NCBI RefSeq assembly: GCF_000165835.1
Contig: NC_014640.1
Location: 2,976,001-3,040,000 of the forward strand
Length of the DNA stretch: 64,000 bases
DNA from: Achromobacter xylosoxidans A8
GTDB lineage: Bacteria > Pseudomonadota > Gammaproteobacteria > Burkholderiales > Burkholderiaceae_B
Direction of reading: 5' to 3'
The notes under the pieces are model-generated. The model had not been told where the DNA came from. It did not search any database and saw nothing but the letters and a program-made list of their open reading frames with translations. Positions 1 to 7,877 of the stretch are shown in pieces; positions within the stretch are counted from its first letter, which is position 1, and each line of letters opens with the position of its first letter. The position numbers were made by a program, and so were the translations under genes.

Positions 1-951
1 CAACGCGCCGGGCACGCCCTGGGCGGCGTTGACGCCGCGCTGGGAGGAGTCGCTGGTCTGTTGGCTGCGCACGGCGGCCTGGCCGGGTTCCTGGTTCGGG
101 CGGTAGACCTCGGAGGTTTCTTCGCGGCGGGCGAAGTCGACGTCGGCGCTGGCCTGGGCGTGGACGTTGCCCGGGCCCACCAGCGGATTGAGGATGGTGA
201 GGATGCGCTCGACCGTGCGCTGTTCCATTTCGCGCACGAAGCGCATCTGGTCGGCGTCCATGCCGCGGCCTTCGCCCATCGGCGCCGACAGCAGGCGGCC
301 GTTCTGGTCGACGATGGACACGTTTTCGGCGGTGAGTTCGGGGACGCTCGAGGCGACCAGCCAGGAGATCGCGGAGACCTGCGCATCGCTCAGGCTGCGG
401 CCGGGATGCATGTTCAGCAGCACCGAGGCGGTGGGCGCCTGGCGCTCGCGCACGAACAGCGACTGGCGCGGCATGGCCAGGTGCACCCGGGCATGCTGCA
501 CGGTGTGCATGGCTTCGATCGAACGCGCCAGCTCGCCTTCAAGGCCGCGCTGATAATTGATCTGTTCCGTGAACTGGCTGGCGCCGAAGCGGGCGTTGTC
601 CATCAGTTCGAAGCCGACGGAGCCGCCGCGCGGCAGACCCTGGGACGCCAGCTGCAGGCGGGCATCGTACACGCGGTCGGCCGGAACCAGCACGGCGGTG
701 CCGGTTTCGTTGTAGCGGTAGGGCACGTTCATCGTCCCCAGCGCCGCCACGATGGCGCCGCCATCGCGGTCGTCCAGGTTCGAGAACAGCACCTTGTACT
801 TGGGTTCGCTGCTCCACATCGCCACGGCGACGATGACCGCAACGAGCGCCGCCGCCGCGCCCAGCAGAATGGGCTTGGGTAGCGCGCGCACCTTCTCCAG
901 CGCGGGGAATTTCGTCAGCAGCGACGAACTCAGGGTGGCCTGCTGGTTCAT
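1..951 (-). CDS. fliF: Flagellar M-ring protein FliF, N-terminal part (cut by window edge)
   Basis: FliF forms the MS ring in the inner membrane, the base on which the flagellar rotor and export gate are built. The first 317 residues are present and the C-terminus lies beyond base 1. A single membrane segment is visible at about residues 28-46 after a short cytoplasmic start. The YscJ/FliF ring-building region follows, including the stretch around QFTEQINYQRGLEGELARSI that is typical of the family. Translation starts at the ATG at 949-951. The gene diverges from fliE across a 330-base gap, the usual arrangement next to the fliFGHIJ operon, whose remainder would lie to the left. Confidence 0.95.
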   Translation of the reverse strand, partial: MNQQATLSSSLLTKFPALEKVRALPKPILLGAAAALVAVIVAVAMWSSEPKYKVLFSNLDDRDGGAIVAALGTMNVPYRYNETGTAVLVPADRVYDARLQLASQGLPRGGSVGFELMDNARFGASQFTEQINYQRGLEGELARSIEAMHTVQHARVHLAMPRQSLFVRERQAPTASVLLNMHPGRSLSDAQVSAISWLVASSVPELTAENVSIVDQNGRLLSAPMGEGRGMDADQMRFVREMEQRTVERILTILNPLVGPGNVHAQASADVDFARREETSEVYRPNQEPGQAAVRSQQTSDSSQRGVNAAQGVPGAL

Positions 952-1281
952 TGGCGGCCCCCGCTGGCCACGCGGAGCTGGAGATGGGACTTCATGTCTG
1001 GGTAGGGCAGATTACACATGCAACGTGCTTCTGGTCTGGGGAGAGCGTGGATTATTGCCCCTGAGACGTCCATCCCAATCGTTGAAAACAGCCGGTTTTT
1101 GGCGTTACTTATCCCCTATGTCCCCCACAAGGCGAAAGTCGCCGTCGCTGCCCGGGCGAGAGGCGGCTGCATACGCGGAAATGTCGGGTTTTTTGGCGGT
1201 TCTTGTCGGCTATGAACCGGCGGGATCGGGGGTACGCTGTGCGCAACATTGACGTAATCCCCACCAGCAAGGAATCAGGTA
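952..1281. promoter_or_regulatory. Divergent fliF/fliE control region
   Basis: No credible gene is present in these 330 bases. They separate two flagellar genes transcribed away from each other, so they should hold both promoters. An imperfect dyad is visible with arms CGTTGAAAAC (1080-1089) and GTTTTTGGCG (1095-1104). A related G-run, T-run, GGCG string recurs at 1186-1199. These could be sites for a flagellar master activator such as FlhDC, but the match to the known FlhDC box is faint and I assign no regulator. The fliE ribosome site AAGGAATCAGGT ends just before 1282. Confidence 0.4.
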
Positions 1282-1614
1282 ATGGCTGTATCAGGCTTGT
1301 CCGGCATCGAAAGCATGCTTCAGCAGATGCGCACGGTAGTAAGCAAGGCAGAGACCGGTAACCTCGCCGCAGGTGAAATGGTCGGTCAGCCGGATGGCTT
1401 CGCCGCGGAACTGCAGCGATCCATCCGTCGCGTCACCTCGGCCCAGAACGCCGCCACGGCGCAGGCCAAGGCCTTTGAGCTGGGCGCGCCCGATATTTCG
1501 CTCAACGACGTCATGATCGACATGCAGAAGGCCAGCATCGGCTTCCAGACGGCGGTGCAGGTACGCAACAAGCTGGTTGCGGCCTACAAGGAAATATCCT
1601 CGATGGCGGTCTGA
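1282..1614 (+). CDS. fliE: Flagellar hook-basal body protein FliE
   Basis: FliE is the small rod-zone protein that links the MS ring and export gate to the proximal rod, and it is secreted by the flagellar export apparatus. The 110-residue length is normal for the family. The conserved C-terminal half is clear, with [17 protein letters not shown] followed by [15 protein letters not shown], the helix pair shared by rod proteins. The ATG at 1282 has an AAGGA ribosome site. The gene is transcribed away from fliF and toward the convergent ycgR-like gene, so it may be monocistronic. Confidence 0.95.
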   Translation: MAVSGLSGIESMLQQMRTVVSKAETGNLAAGEMVGQPDGFAAELQRSIRRVTSAQNAATAQAKAFELGAPDISLNDVMIDMQKASIGFQTAVQVRNKLVAAYKEISSMAV

Positions 1615-1706
1615 GTTCTGTTTCTGGGGTCAGCGCTTCGGTCCCGGCCGCAAGCGCGGGCAGGCATCCGGAGGGAACTTGCAGCGCAAGTTCCCACAGC
1701 CAGCCA

Positions 1707-2510
1707 TCAATTGCGTTGGGCGCCTTTTTCCAGGCGCCAGACTACCTGCTGCAGCCAGTTTTCCTGGCGCGCGTCCAGATTGAGAAAGATGGCCCCAAGG
1801 TGGCTGACCGGCGGCTCGCCTGTCAGCGAAACATGCCTGGGCGCCGGTTCGTCCGGATCGGTGGACTGCACCATCGGTTGACCCGAGACCGGGTACACAT
1901 TGCGCACTTCCAGGCTGGCGTTGAGCTTGCCATGGTCGCCAAAATCCAGCTGCACGTTTTCCAGCACGGTGCCGCGCTCGGGCAGGGCGGGGACCGCCAG
2001 TCCTGCCCGCAGGCCCACGCCGTCCACCGAGATGTCGCGTATCGTGAACGTGTAGGGCTTGTCGGCGGGGGATGCCTGCCAGCTCGCGCGGCACACGTTG
2101 GCGGCCGCGATCAGGGAAGCGCGAAACATCTTGCGGCGCTGGATGCGGGCCAGGCGCTCGGGGAAAGGCGAGACCAGCGCGGCGCTGCCGTCGTCGAAAT
2201 GAATGATCTGCGGCCGCTGCACGCGAAAGCGGATCTGCACGCCGCCGTAGGCGGTCGCATGGAAGTGGAAAGTGGCGCCGCTCAGCAAGCCCATGGAGTC
2301 GGATTGCTCGAAGTCCGCGCCAGCGTAATCGCGCGGCCTCCAGAAGAACTCGCCGGCCTGCTTGTCCACGCCGAGGATCAGCACCGCCATCTCGCGGTCC
2401 GCGGCGTCGCGAACGAGGATGTGGCTGTCGGGGTGGGTCAGCTCGAACAGGGCCGAGCGCATCTCTTCAGGCCGGGTCAGCAGGAACTCCGGGTCGCTGG
2501 CATCCAACAC
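1707..2510 (-). CDS. ycgR: Flagellar brake protein YcgR (PilZ domain, c-di-GMP receptor)
   Basis: This 267-residue protein has the YcgR layout, an N-terminal YcgR domain (about residues 10-115) and a C-terminal PilZ domain. The c-di-GMP-binding signature is intact, with RxxxR at R126-R130 (within QRRKMFR) and DxSxxG at D159-S161-G164 (DISVDG). In the family, the c-di-GMP-bound protein docks on the flagellar motor and slows or biases it. The start appears to be GTG at 2510, with GAGGA eight bases upstream. The only nearby ATG, at 2503, is out of frame. It is the last gene of the leftward flaG-to-ycgR block, 24 bases after the fhlB-like gene. Confidence 0.9.
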   Translation of the reverse strand: MLDASDPEFLLTRPEEMRSALFELTHPDSHILVRDAADREMAVLILGVDKQAGEFFWRPRDYAGADFEQSDSMGLLSGATFHFHATAYGGVQIRFRVQRPQIIHFDDGSAALVSPFPERLARIQRRKMFRASLIAAANVCRASWQASPADKPYTFTIRDISVDGVGLRAGLAVPALPERGTVLENVQLDFGDHGKLNASLEVRNVYPVSGQPMVQSTDPDEPAPRHVSLTGEPPVSHLGAIFLNLDARQENWLQQVVWRLEKGAQRN

Positions 2511-2534
2511 TTTGGTCTTCCTCAGGTAATAGGG

Positions 2535-2852
2535 TCAGGCGGGCGGAGCGGGTTCGGGGAACTCGCGCGATTCCAGGCGATAGAGCCAGGCCAGCAATTC
2601 TGCCACCGCTACGTAGAGTTGGGGCGGAATATGTGCGTCCAGGTCCACCTGCATCAGCAGGCCGACCAGTTCGCGCGACTCGTGGACATAGAGCCCGTTT
2701 TCCTGGGCGGCGCGGACGATGGTGTCCGCGAGCTGGCCGTAGCCTTTGGCGACGACGCGCGGAGCGCCGTCCTTGTCTTCGTACGAAATGGCGACCGCTG
2801 CGTTGCGGCCGGCGTTCGGGTCCGATTCCGGATGGGGGGTGAGGCGGCTCAT
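2535..2852 (-). CDS. fhlB: FlhB C-terminal-domain-like protein (FhlB/YlqH type)
   Basis: This 105-residue protein matches the cytoplasmic C-terminal domain of FlhB without its membrane part. It has an AVAISYEDKDGAPRVVAKGYG start, a helical middle and the VDLDAHIPPQLYVAVAELLAWLY ending that parallels the FlhB tail. The autocleavage motif NPTH of full FlhB is absent. In other bacteria such stand-alone copies can partly replace the FlhB C-domain in switching export substrate specificity. The position directly after fliK, the protein that triggers that switch, supports the role. Its ATG shares one base with the fliK stop (TGATG), so translation is probably coupled. Confidence 0.8.
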   Translation of the reverse strand: MSRLTPHPESDPNAGRNAAVAISYEDKDGAPRVVAKGYGQLADTIVRAAQENGLYVHESRELVGLLMQVDLDAHIPPQLYVAVAELLAWLYRLESREFPEPAPPA

Positions 2853-4213
2853 CAGATATCGGCGGGAATGCCGGGGCGCGGTTCGACCACGTTCACCGAC
2901 AGATTGCTCAAGGTCAGGCCGGCGGCCAGCAGGCGCGCGCGCAGCGAGTCCGAGGAGTCATTGATCTCGGCCGCGCTGTGCGGCGCGATCAGCTGCAGGA
3001 CGATCTGATCGCCGGCCAGGTTCAAGCGGGCGTCGACCAGGCCCAGGCGGGGCAGGTCCAGCTTCAGCCGCGTTGCCCAGGTGGGGACCGCGGAGTCCGG
3101 GTCGCCGCCGTAGGGGTCGCGTTCGACTTCCCATTCCATGGGCGTGCCGGGCCAGGCTTCGCCTTGCCAGGTTAGCGTCTGGTTGGCCAGCACGTCGAGC
3201 TGCTGGCGGACGAGCGGCGTAAGGTCTTGGTGTATGCCGCTGACGGCCGTGCCGGGGGCGGATGAACTGGAGGAACCAGTGCTGCTGGGTGCGGCGTCCG
3301 TGCCCGGGCGTCCGCTGGCGGACGTGCCGACCCGCGAACGCGAAGGTGCGGATTCCTGTGCGGGCGGATTCTTGCCAAGCATGGCCTGCGGTTCGTTGCG
3401 CAATTGCTCCGGGCTGGCCCGACCGAAGACCATGTCGGTCAGATGGGACTCGTAGAACAGTCCGCTGCCTTGCAGCGCCTGGCGCAGGGCCTGTCCCAGG
3501 GCGCGGGCGGAAGGGCCGCCCGCCGCCAGGGCGGCATGCGCTGCGGCGTCTGGTCCTTTGGCGGCGTTGGCGCTTGCGCCGTGTCCGGTCAGGAGGTTCT
3601 GCTTGGCGGCGGTCGCCGGACTATCGCCGTCCAAAGCAGCCGCGACCGAGGTCGCGAGAGCGGAAGCTTGCTGGGCGGTGGTCTGCGTCGGCGTCTGGCC
3701 AGGCGTGGGCTGAGGTGTCTGCGCAGCGGTCTGCGCGGGCTGCTGGCCTGGTTGCGCTGTCGGCATGGGGCCGGCGCCGGCGGCGGGTTGGCCGGCCTGC
3801 GCGTCGGCGGTCCACAGGGGCGCGCGGCCCTGAACTGCCGGAGCCGCCTCGGGGAATTGGGCCAGCAAGGCCAGAATGGTGCGCGCCGTCGTGCCCAGCG
3901 TGGTCGGGGCTGAGGCGGTGGTGTCGCTGCTGGTGACCAGGCCGCGGGCAGCCAGCGCCAGCGCTGCCGCGGTTTTGGGGTCGACGACAGTATTCTGGCG
4001 GTCGCCGCGGGCGCCGCCAGTCTGTATGCCTTGCCGCGGGTCGCGCGTCGAGCCGTCCGAGGCGCCGGGCTTTTCCAGGTTGCCGGGCTGGCTGACCGCG
4101 TCGGGCCGGGCGCCGGAGACTTGATTGGCGCTGGCGGCGGACATCGTCGTGCCTAGCACGGCGTCCAGCCGCTGCACCAGGACGTTGCCGAGTGCGGCGG
4201 GACCTACGCTCAT
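2852..4213 (-). CDS. fliK: Flagellar hook-length control protein FliK
   Basis: FliK measures the growing hook and then switches the export gate from hook to filament substrates. The 453-residue protein has the family layout, a long low-complexity secreted part rich in Ala, Gln, Pro and Thr (worst at about residues 130-190) and a compact C-terminal FliK_C domain (about residues 340-430). That domain contains TLTWQGEAWPGTPMEWEVE and LNLAGDQIVLQL, which match the conserved core. Its start overlaps the fliT stop by four bases (ATGA), so the two are translationally coupled. Sequence is poorly conserved in this family outside the C-terminus, so the assignment rests on that domain and on position. 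Confidence 0.88.
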   Translation of the reverse strand: MSVGPAALGNVLVQRLDAVLGTTMSAASANQVSGARPDAVSQPGNLEKPGASDGSTRDPRQGIQTGGARGDRQNTVVDPKTAAALALAARGLVTSSDTTASAPTTLGTTARTILALLAQFPEAAPAVQGRAPLWTADAQAGQPAAGAGPMPTAQPGQQPAQTAAQTPQPTPGQTPTQTTAQQASALATSVAAALDGDSPATAAKQNLLTGHGASANAAKGPDAAAHAALAAGGPSARALGQALRQALQGSGLFYESHLTDMVFGRASPEQLRNEPQAMLGKNPPAQESAPSRSRVGTSASGRPGTDAAPSSTGSSSSSAPGTAVSGIHQDLTPLVRQQLDVLANQTLTWQGEAWPGTPMEWEVERDPYGGDPDSAVPTWATRLKLDLPRLGLVDARLNLAGDQIVLQLIAPHSAAEINDSSDSLRARLLAAGLTLSNLSVNVVEPRPGIPADI

Positions 4214-4563
4214 TCTTCAGGCGCCTGGTAGCCGTAGGCGGACAGTAGAGTCTGCTGGCGCTTCATGCGTCCCAGCAAATCGCCCAGACGGGCTAATTGC
4301 GGCAGCGCCAGGTCACGAGTGAGCGCGTCGTTCTCCAGGATGCGCACGAGGAGGTCATACTTCATGGCGCGTCCGGCCTCGTCCAGCGGCGCGCTGGCCT
4401 CAGCCAATCGCAAGCGTTCAACTTGTTCACAGTACAACTGCCCATGGACCATCGCGGCATCCCAGTCGCCCGACTGAGCGGCCGAAAGCATGTCTGCCGT
4501 AATGAGGGCGATCTCCTGATAGTGGTCCAGGATAGGGTGGGTGTACTGGGTCAGGGACGTCAT
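4210..4563 (-). CDS. fliT: Flagellar export chaperone FliT
   Basis: FliT is the cytoplasmic chaperone of the filament cap protein FliD and, in enterics, also binds FlhDC. From the ATG at 4563 the protein is 117 residues and begins MTSLTQYTHPILDHYQEI, which aligns with the usual FliT start. The ending LLSAYGYQAPEE is also typical. The same frame is open upstream to an ATG at 4611 that overlaps the fliS stop (TGATG), so a 133-residue form coupled to fliS is possible. I chose 4563 on family length, but no strong ribosome site separates the two. It lies in the order fliD-fliS-fliT found in many flagellar operons. Confidence 0.8.
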   Translation of the reverse strand: MTSLTQYTHPILDHYQEIALITADMLSAAQSGDWDAAMVHGQLYCEQVERLRLAEASAPLDEAGRAMKYDLLVRILENDALTRDLALPQLARLGDLLGRMKRQQTLLSAYGYQAPEE

Positions 4564-4610
4564 GGAAATCTCGGGCGATCGATGGCTGGCTAAATTCGTG
4601 TTTCGTGCCA

Positions 4611-5042
4611 TCAAGGCTGTATCCCGCCGACAGGCCGGTCTATGGATGTCTGCCAAGCCTCGGCCAGGTCTGCTAGGAGGCGGTCGGCTATGTCGAGCTG
4701 TTCGGCATCCACCTTCAGGTTCGCCGTCAACAGCGTGCGGATGATGTAGTCATAGAGGCGTGCGAGGTTTCCTGCAATCTCTCCGCCTGCTTCCATGTTC
4801 AGTCCGGTCTTCAGCCCTTCGTCGACAATCTTGATTGCTTTCGAGATCGCTGTTCCACGTTCCGTCGTTCTGCCCTCTTGCATGTGAAGGCGCGCCTGTC
4901 CGATAGCTGCTCGGGCGCCCATATACAGCAGAGAAATCAGCCGTTCAGGGCTGGCGCCTAGAACTTGTGTCTCCAGGCCTATGTCGGTATATGAACGAAC
5001 AGAATGGAAGCCGGTTGGGCGGCGCGCGGCGTAGGTCATCAA
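4611..5042 (-). CDS. fliS: Flagellin export chaperone FliS
   Basis: FliS binds flagellin in the cytoplasm, stops it polymerising and hands it to the export gate. The 143-residue protein is helical throughout and carries recognisable family blocks: LISLLYMGARAAIGQARLHM, the KAIKIVDEGLKTGLN segment and LYDYIIRTLLTANLK. The first two codons are both Met, so translation could begin at either. It follows fliD by 15 bases. The flagellin gene it serves is not in this window, as the region after flaG is occupied by an unrelated IclR regulator. Confidence 0.93.
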   Translation of the reverse strand: MMTYAARRPTGFHSVRSYTDIGLETQVLGASPERLISLLYMGARAAIGQARLHMQEGRTTERGTAISKAIKIVDEGLKTGLNMEAGGEIAGNLARLYDYIIRTLLTANLKVDAEQLDIADRLLADLAEAWQTSIDRPVGGIQP

Positions 5043-5057
5043 TGCATCTTCTTGAGG

Positions 5058-6443
5058 TTACTTGGACTTGGCCAAAGCCGCGAACTGTTGTGTCAGGTAG
5101 TTGGCCGTAACGGTCTGCTGCGACACAAACTTATCCAATGCGACGAACTGGGTGCGCATCGCGTCCATCGCTGCGACGCTGGTCGCTTTTGCGCGCTCCA
5201 GCTGGTCTTGCACGTCTTTAATCGACCTGCTCAGACCTTCCGTGCTGGCCTTGATGGAGCCTTTGTCGCCCAGAATGCCCTTGATGGCGGAGTCAAACTT
5301 GGCTGCAAGGCCGTCGGTCGATGCCATCAGGCGTTGAATGTCGGCAGGATTTTCGGCCAGCGCCTTGTCGAGCTTGGTTTGGTCCACCTTCAGTTGACCC
5401 GTCTTCGGATCGCTCGAAAAACCCAGGTCTCCCAGCGACCGCAAGGAGCCTTCGCCGGTGACGACCATCAGGGCACTGGACAACGCGGATTGAATGCCGC
5501 GCGTGGTGCCATCGCCGGTCAGAGCCTGGTTGGTCTGAGCCTTGGTATCAAATGCCGTCAGTTTGGTGATGGTGTTCTGTAGTGCGTTGTAGGCGTTGAC
5601 GAAGTCCTGGATAGCCTTGTTCGCCGTCGCTGGGTCGTTTTCCACCTTGAGCGTAACGGACTTGCCGACTTCCGTCTGGGCGGTCAGATTGAGGGTGATG
5701 CCGTCAATGGCATTGGAGACATTGTTGCTTCCGCTGGTGACCGTAATCCCGTTGATTTCAAGCTTTGCGTCCACCCCGGCAGTCTGCTGCGTCATTCTGG
5801 GGCCTGGGTCGCTAGAGTTTGCGCTGTAGCTCAGTAGGCTCTTGAGTTGCGCATCGCCAGATACGTTGATGGAGGCGACCGCGCCTTTGGAGCCGGACGC
5901 CTTTGCGCTGAGCATCAGATAGTTGTTGCCGTTGCCATCGCTAATGATGGTTGCCCGAACGCCGGCCTTGTCGTTGGCGTTGATCGCTTTGGCAATGCCA
6001 TCCAGGGACGTATCGGCGCTGAGATCCACCTTGGAGGTCGTGCCATCCGCAAGGGTGATGTCAATCGAACCCATCGTGCCATTGGAGGCCTTGCGATCGG
6101 TAACGGCGCCAGATCGCAGGGTTTGAGTACTGGCGAGATTTTGCACTTTCAGTGTGTATTCACCCACCGTAGCGCCGTCGCCAGAAACGCTGGCGGTCAC
6201 GCCGTCTCCGACCACATTGGTCTTTACTGCGCCCAATGTTGACGATTTCCCCAGCGCCGCGGCGGCTTTCTGCAAGGCTTCCACCGCGCTTTGTACCTGC
6301 CCGAACGCACTGACGCGAGCCTCATAGCTCGCCTGACGATTCGTGTACAAGCTCAGTTTTTTGTCCTCGGCCGCCTGTAGATCCGTCAGGATCTTTTCGA
6401 GGGGCAAGCCGGTGGTCGAGCCGAGGTTGGTGATAGAAGCCAT
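5058..6443 (-). CDS. fliD: Flagellar hook-associated protein 2 / filament cap FliD
   Basis: FliD forms the cap at the filament tip under which flagellin subunits polymerise. The 461-residue protein has the FliD_N domain at the start (ITNLGSTTGLPLEKILTDL), a central variable region and FliD_C, then a C-terminal heptad-rich stretch that should form the leg helices. The ending YLTQQFAALAKSK matches the family. The ribosome site AAAGGA lies eight bases before the ATG. It heads the fliD-fliS-fliT-fliK run and is 142 bases downstream of flaG. Confidence 0.95.
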   Translation of the reverse strand: MASITNLGSTTGLPLEKILTDLQAAEDKKLSLYTNRQASYEARVSAFGQVQSAVEALQKAAAALGKSSTLGAVKTNVVGDGVTASVSGDGATVGEYTLKVQNLASTQTLRSGAVTDRKASNGTMGSIDITLADGTTSKVDLSADTSLDGIAKAINANDKAGVRATIISDGNGNNYLMLSAKASGSKGAVASINVSGDAQLKSLLSYSANSSDPGPRMTQQTAGVDAKLEINGITVTSGSNNVSNAIDGITLNLTAQTEVGKSVTLKVENDPATANKAIQDFVNAYNALQNTITKLTAFDTKAQTNQALTGDGTTRGIQSALSSALMVVTGEGSLRSLGDLGFSSDPKTGQLKVDQTKLDKALAENPADIQRLMASTDGLAAKFDSAIKGILGDKGSIKASTEGLSRSIKDVQDQLERAKATSVAAMDAMRTQFVALDKFVSQQTVTANYLTQQFAALAKSK

Positions 6444-6585
6444 GTGAAATTCCTTTCTAGCGATGCGATTCTGTCAAAAATATGGTGCCGGCGATTGGCC
6501 GGGTAAGGGCATAAGGCGGGCCTAATTCGACGCTTCCGGATACATGCTCGCTTCGGGGAGCATTTGAGTCGATTACGGGGCCGGA
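6444..6585. other. Gap between flaG and fliD
   Basis: There is no open frame of interest here. A short stem ATGCTC/GAGCAT lies at about 6544-6563 without a T-run on the transcribed strand, so it is at best a weak terminator or processing site after flaG. The fliD ribosome site sits at the left end. I do not see a convincing sigma-28 promoter, although one would be expected before a class 3 gene. Confidence 0.3.
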
Positions 6586-6963
6586 TCAGGCAGAGGTCTT
6601 GATGCCGTTTCCTTGCATGTTCACGATCATTTTGGCGATTTTCAGCAATGTTTCACTGGGAATCGTGCGTATGACATCGCCTGATTCCGCATCCACCACA
6701 GACACAACGACCTGATGCACGTTCGGGTCTATTTCGAACTTCAGCTGTGTGGACCAGGCTTTCATCTGGTCGTTGATTTCGTCCAGAGCCTTGTCCAGGG
6801 GTAGCTTCTGCGAGTCGGACTGATCCGACGTCGCGTTGTCCGAAGCCCCGCTGTTCGTTGCGGCGGCCGTGGGCACGACGCTCACGGCGGGGTCCGGCGC
6901 GAGCGGCGCGGGGGCGACCGGCGCTGGCGCAAACGAGGCAGGGGCTATGGGGGTTACGGCCAT
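6586..6963 (-). CDS. flaG: FlaG family protein
   Basis: FlaG proteins influence filament length in several bacteria, and their mechanism is not settled. This 125-residue copy has a low-complexity Ala/Pro N-terminus (residues 3-40) and the compact FlaG domain after it, with LDEINDQMKAWSTQLKFEID, the VVSVVDAESGDVIRTIP strand pair and the closing helix. The ATG at 6963 has GGAG five bases upstream. A GTG six bases earlier would lie almost on top of that ribosome site, so I excluded it. It stands just before fliD, as in many beta- and gamma-proteobacteria, and is the right boundary of the flagellar block. Confidence 0.9.
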   Translation of the reverse strand: MAVTPIAPASFAPAPVAPAPLAPDPAVSVVPTAAATNSGASDNATSDQSDSQKLPLDKALDEINDQMKAWSTQLKFEIDPNVHQVVVSVVDAESGDVIRTIPSETLLKIAKMIVNMQGNGIKTSA

Positions 6964-7072
6964 GATCACTCCAACGGCGATGTGGGCGTCTCGGAGGAAC
7001 GCGCTGTTTTCAGGGAATTCTCAGCTACGATAACGGCAGGCCCGCAGGGAACTTTAGCCACCGGCGAGCCAG

Positions 7073-7843
7073 ATGTTTCACGTGCTAAACAGTTCGGATC
7101 GGGTAATGAGTGTCAAGACGGCGCTGAGAGTTATCGAAATCATCGAAACCTATGCGCGCGAAAAGCGCGCGCTGCCGCTATCGGAGCTGGCCCGGCTGCT
7201 GGATGTGCCGGTATCGAGTTGCCTGGCCCTGATCCGTACCCTTACGGGCCTCGGCTATCTGTATGAAACCGGCCGGCGCCAGGGTTACTACCCGACCGGC
7301 CGGCTGCTGGCCATGGCGCAGCGCATCGCCCGCGCCGATCCGGTGCTGGATCGGGTCTATCCGAGCCTCACGGAATTAAGGGACGCTACGCGCGAAACGA
7401 TTGTTTTCGCCAAATTGAGCCAGGAAGGCCGAGTCGTCTACCTGGACGTGCTGGATTCTCCGCATACCATCAGATACGCGCCGGTTGCAGGTGAATTCAA
7501 AGACGTTCATGCAAATTCGCTGGGAAAAGCGTTGCTGTCGCTGCTGGATGCGCCAGCCCGCGACGCCATGCTTGTGGGCATGGTCATGACCCGCCACAAC
7601 GAGCGCACCCTGGTCACGCGCGAGGCGCTGCTCGCGGACCTGGAATTGTCGCGCCAGCGCGGCTGGTTCATGAACAGCGGCGAGTCCATTGCGGACGTGG
7701 GCGCGATCGCTTGGCCGGTCACCCTGTCCGGCGAACACTATGCGATTTCGGTGGGCGGGCCGATCTACCGGATCGAGCCGCAGCAGGAAGCCTACGCGCG
7801 CATCCTGCGCTCGGCCTGCACGGCGCTGGAGCAGCAGGCCTGA
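7073..7843 (+). CDS. IclR family transcriptional regulator
   Basis: This 256-residue one-component regulator has an N-terminal winged helix-turn-helix (about residues 14-70, with LSELARLLDVPVSSCLALIR) and a C-terminal IclR effector domain (about 85-250, with KLSQEGRVVYLDV, HANSLGKALLS and the GESIADVGAIAWPV core). IclR proteins sense small organic acids and control nearby catabolic genes. It is convergent with the acyl-CoA dehydrogenase operon 34 bases away, which is probably its target. A second start at 7106 fits the domain boundary equally well. An 18-base imperfect palindrome at 7074-7091 overlaps the first codons, so if it is an autoregulatory operator the true start is 7106. Confidence 0.9.
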   Translation: MFHVLNSSDRVMSVKTALRVIEIIETYAREKRALPLSELARLLDVPVSSCLALIRTLTGLGYLYETGRRQGYYPTGRLLAMAQRIARADPVLDRVYPSLTELRDATRETIVFAKLSQEGRVVYLDVLDSPHTIRYAPVAGEFKDVHANSLGKALLSLLDAPARDAMLVGMVMTRHNERTLVTREALLADLELSRQRGWFMNSGESIADVGAIAWPVTLSGEHYAISVGGPIYRIEPQQEAYARILRSACTALEQQA

Positions 7844-7877
7844 CAGGCAGGCCTGGCCGCTGATCAAACGCCGCCGT

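Noticed and set aside
1018..1215. Short open frames in the fliF/fliE gap
   Set aside because: They lack ribosome sites and recognisable sequence and lie where two promoters are expected.
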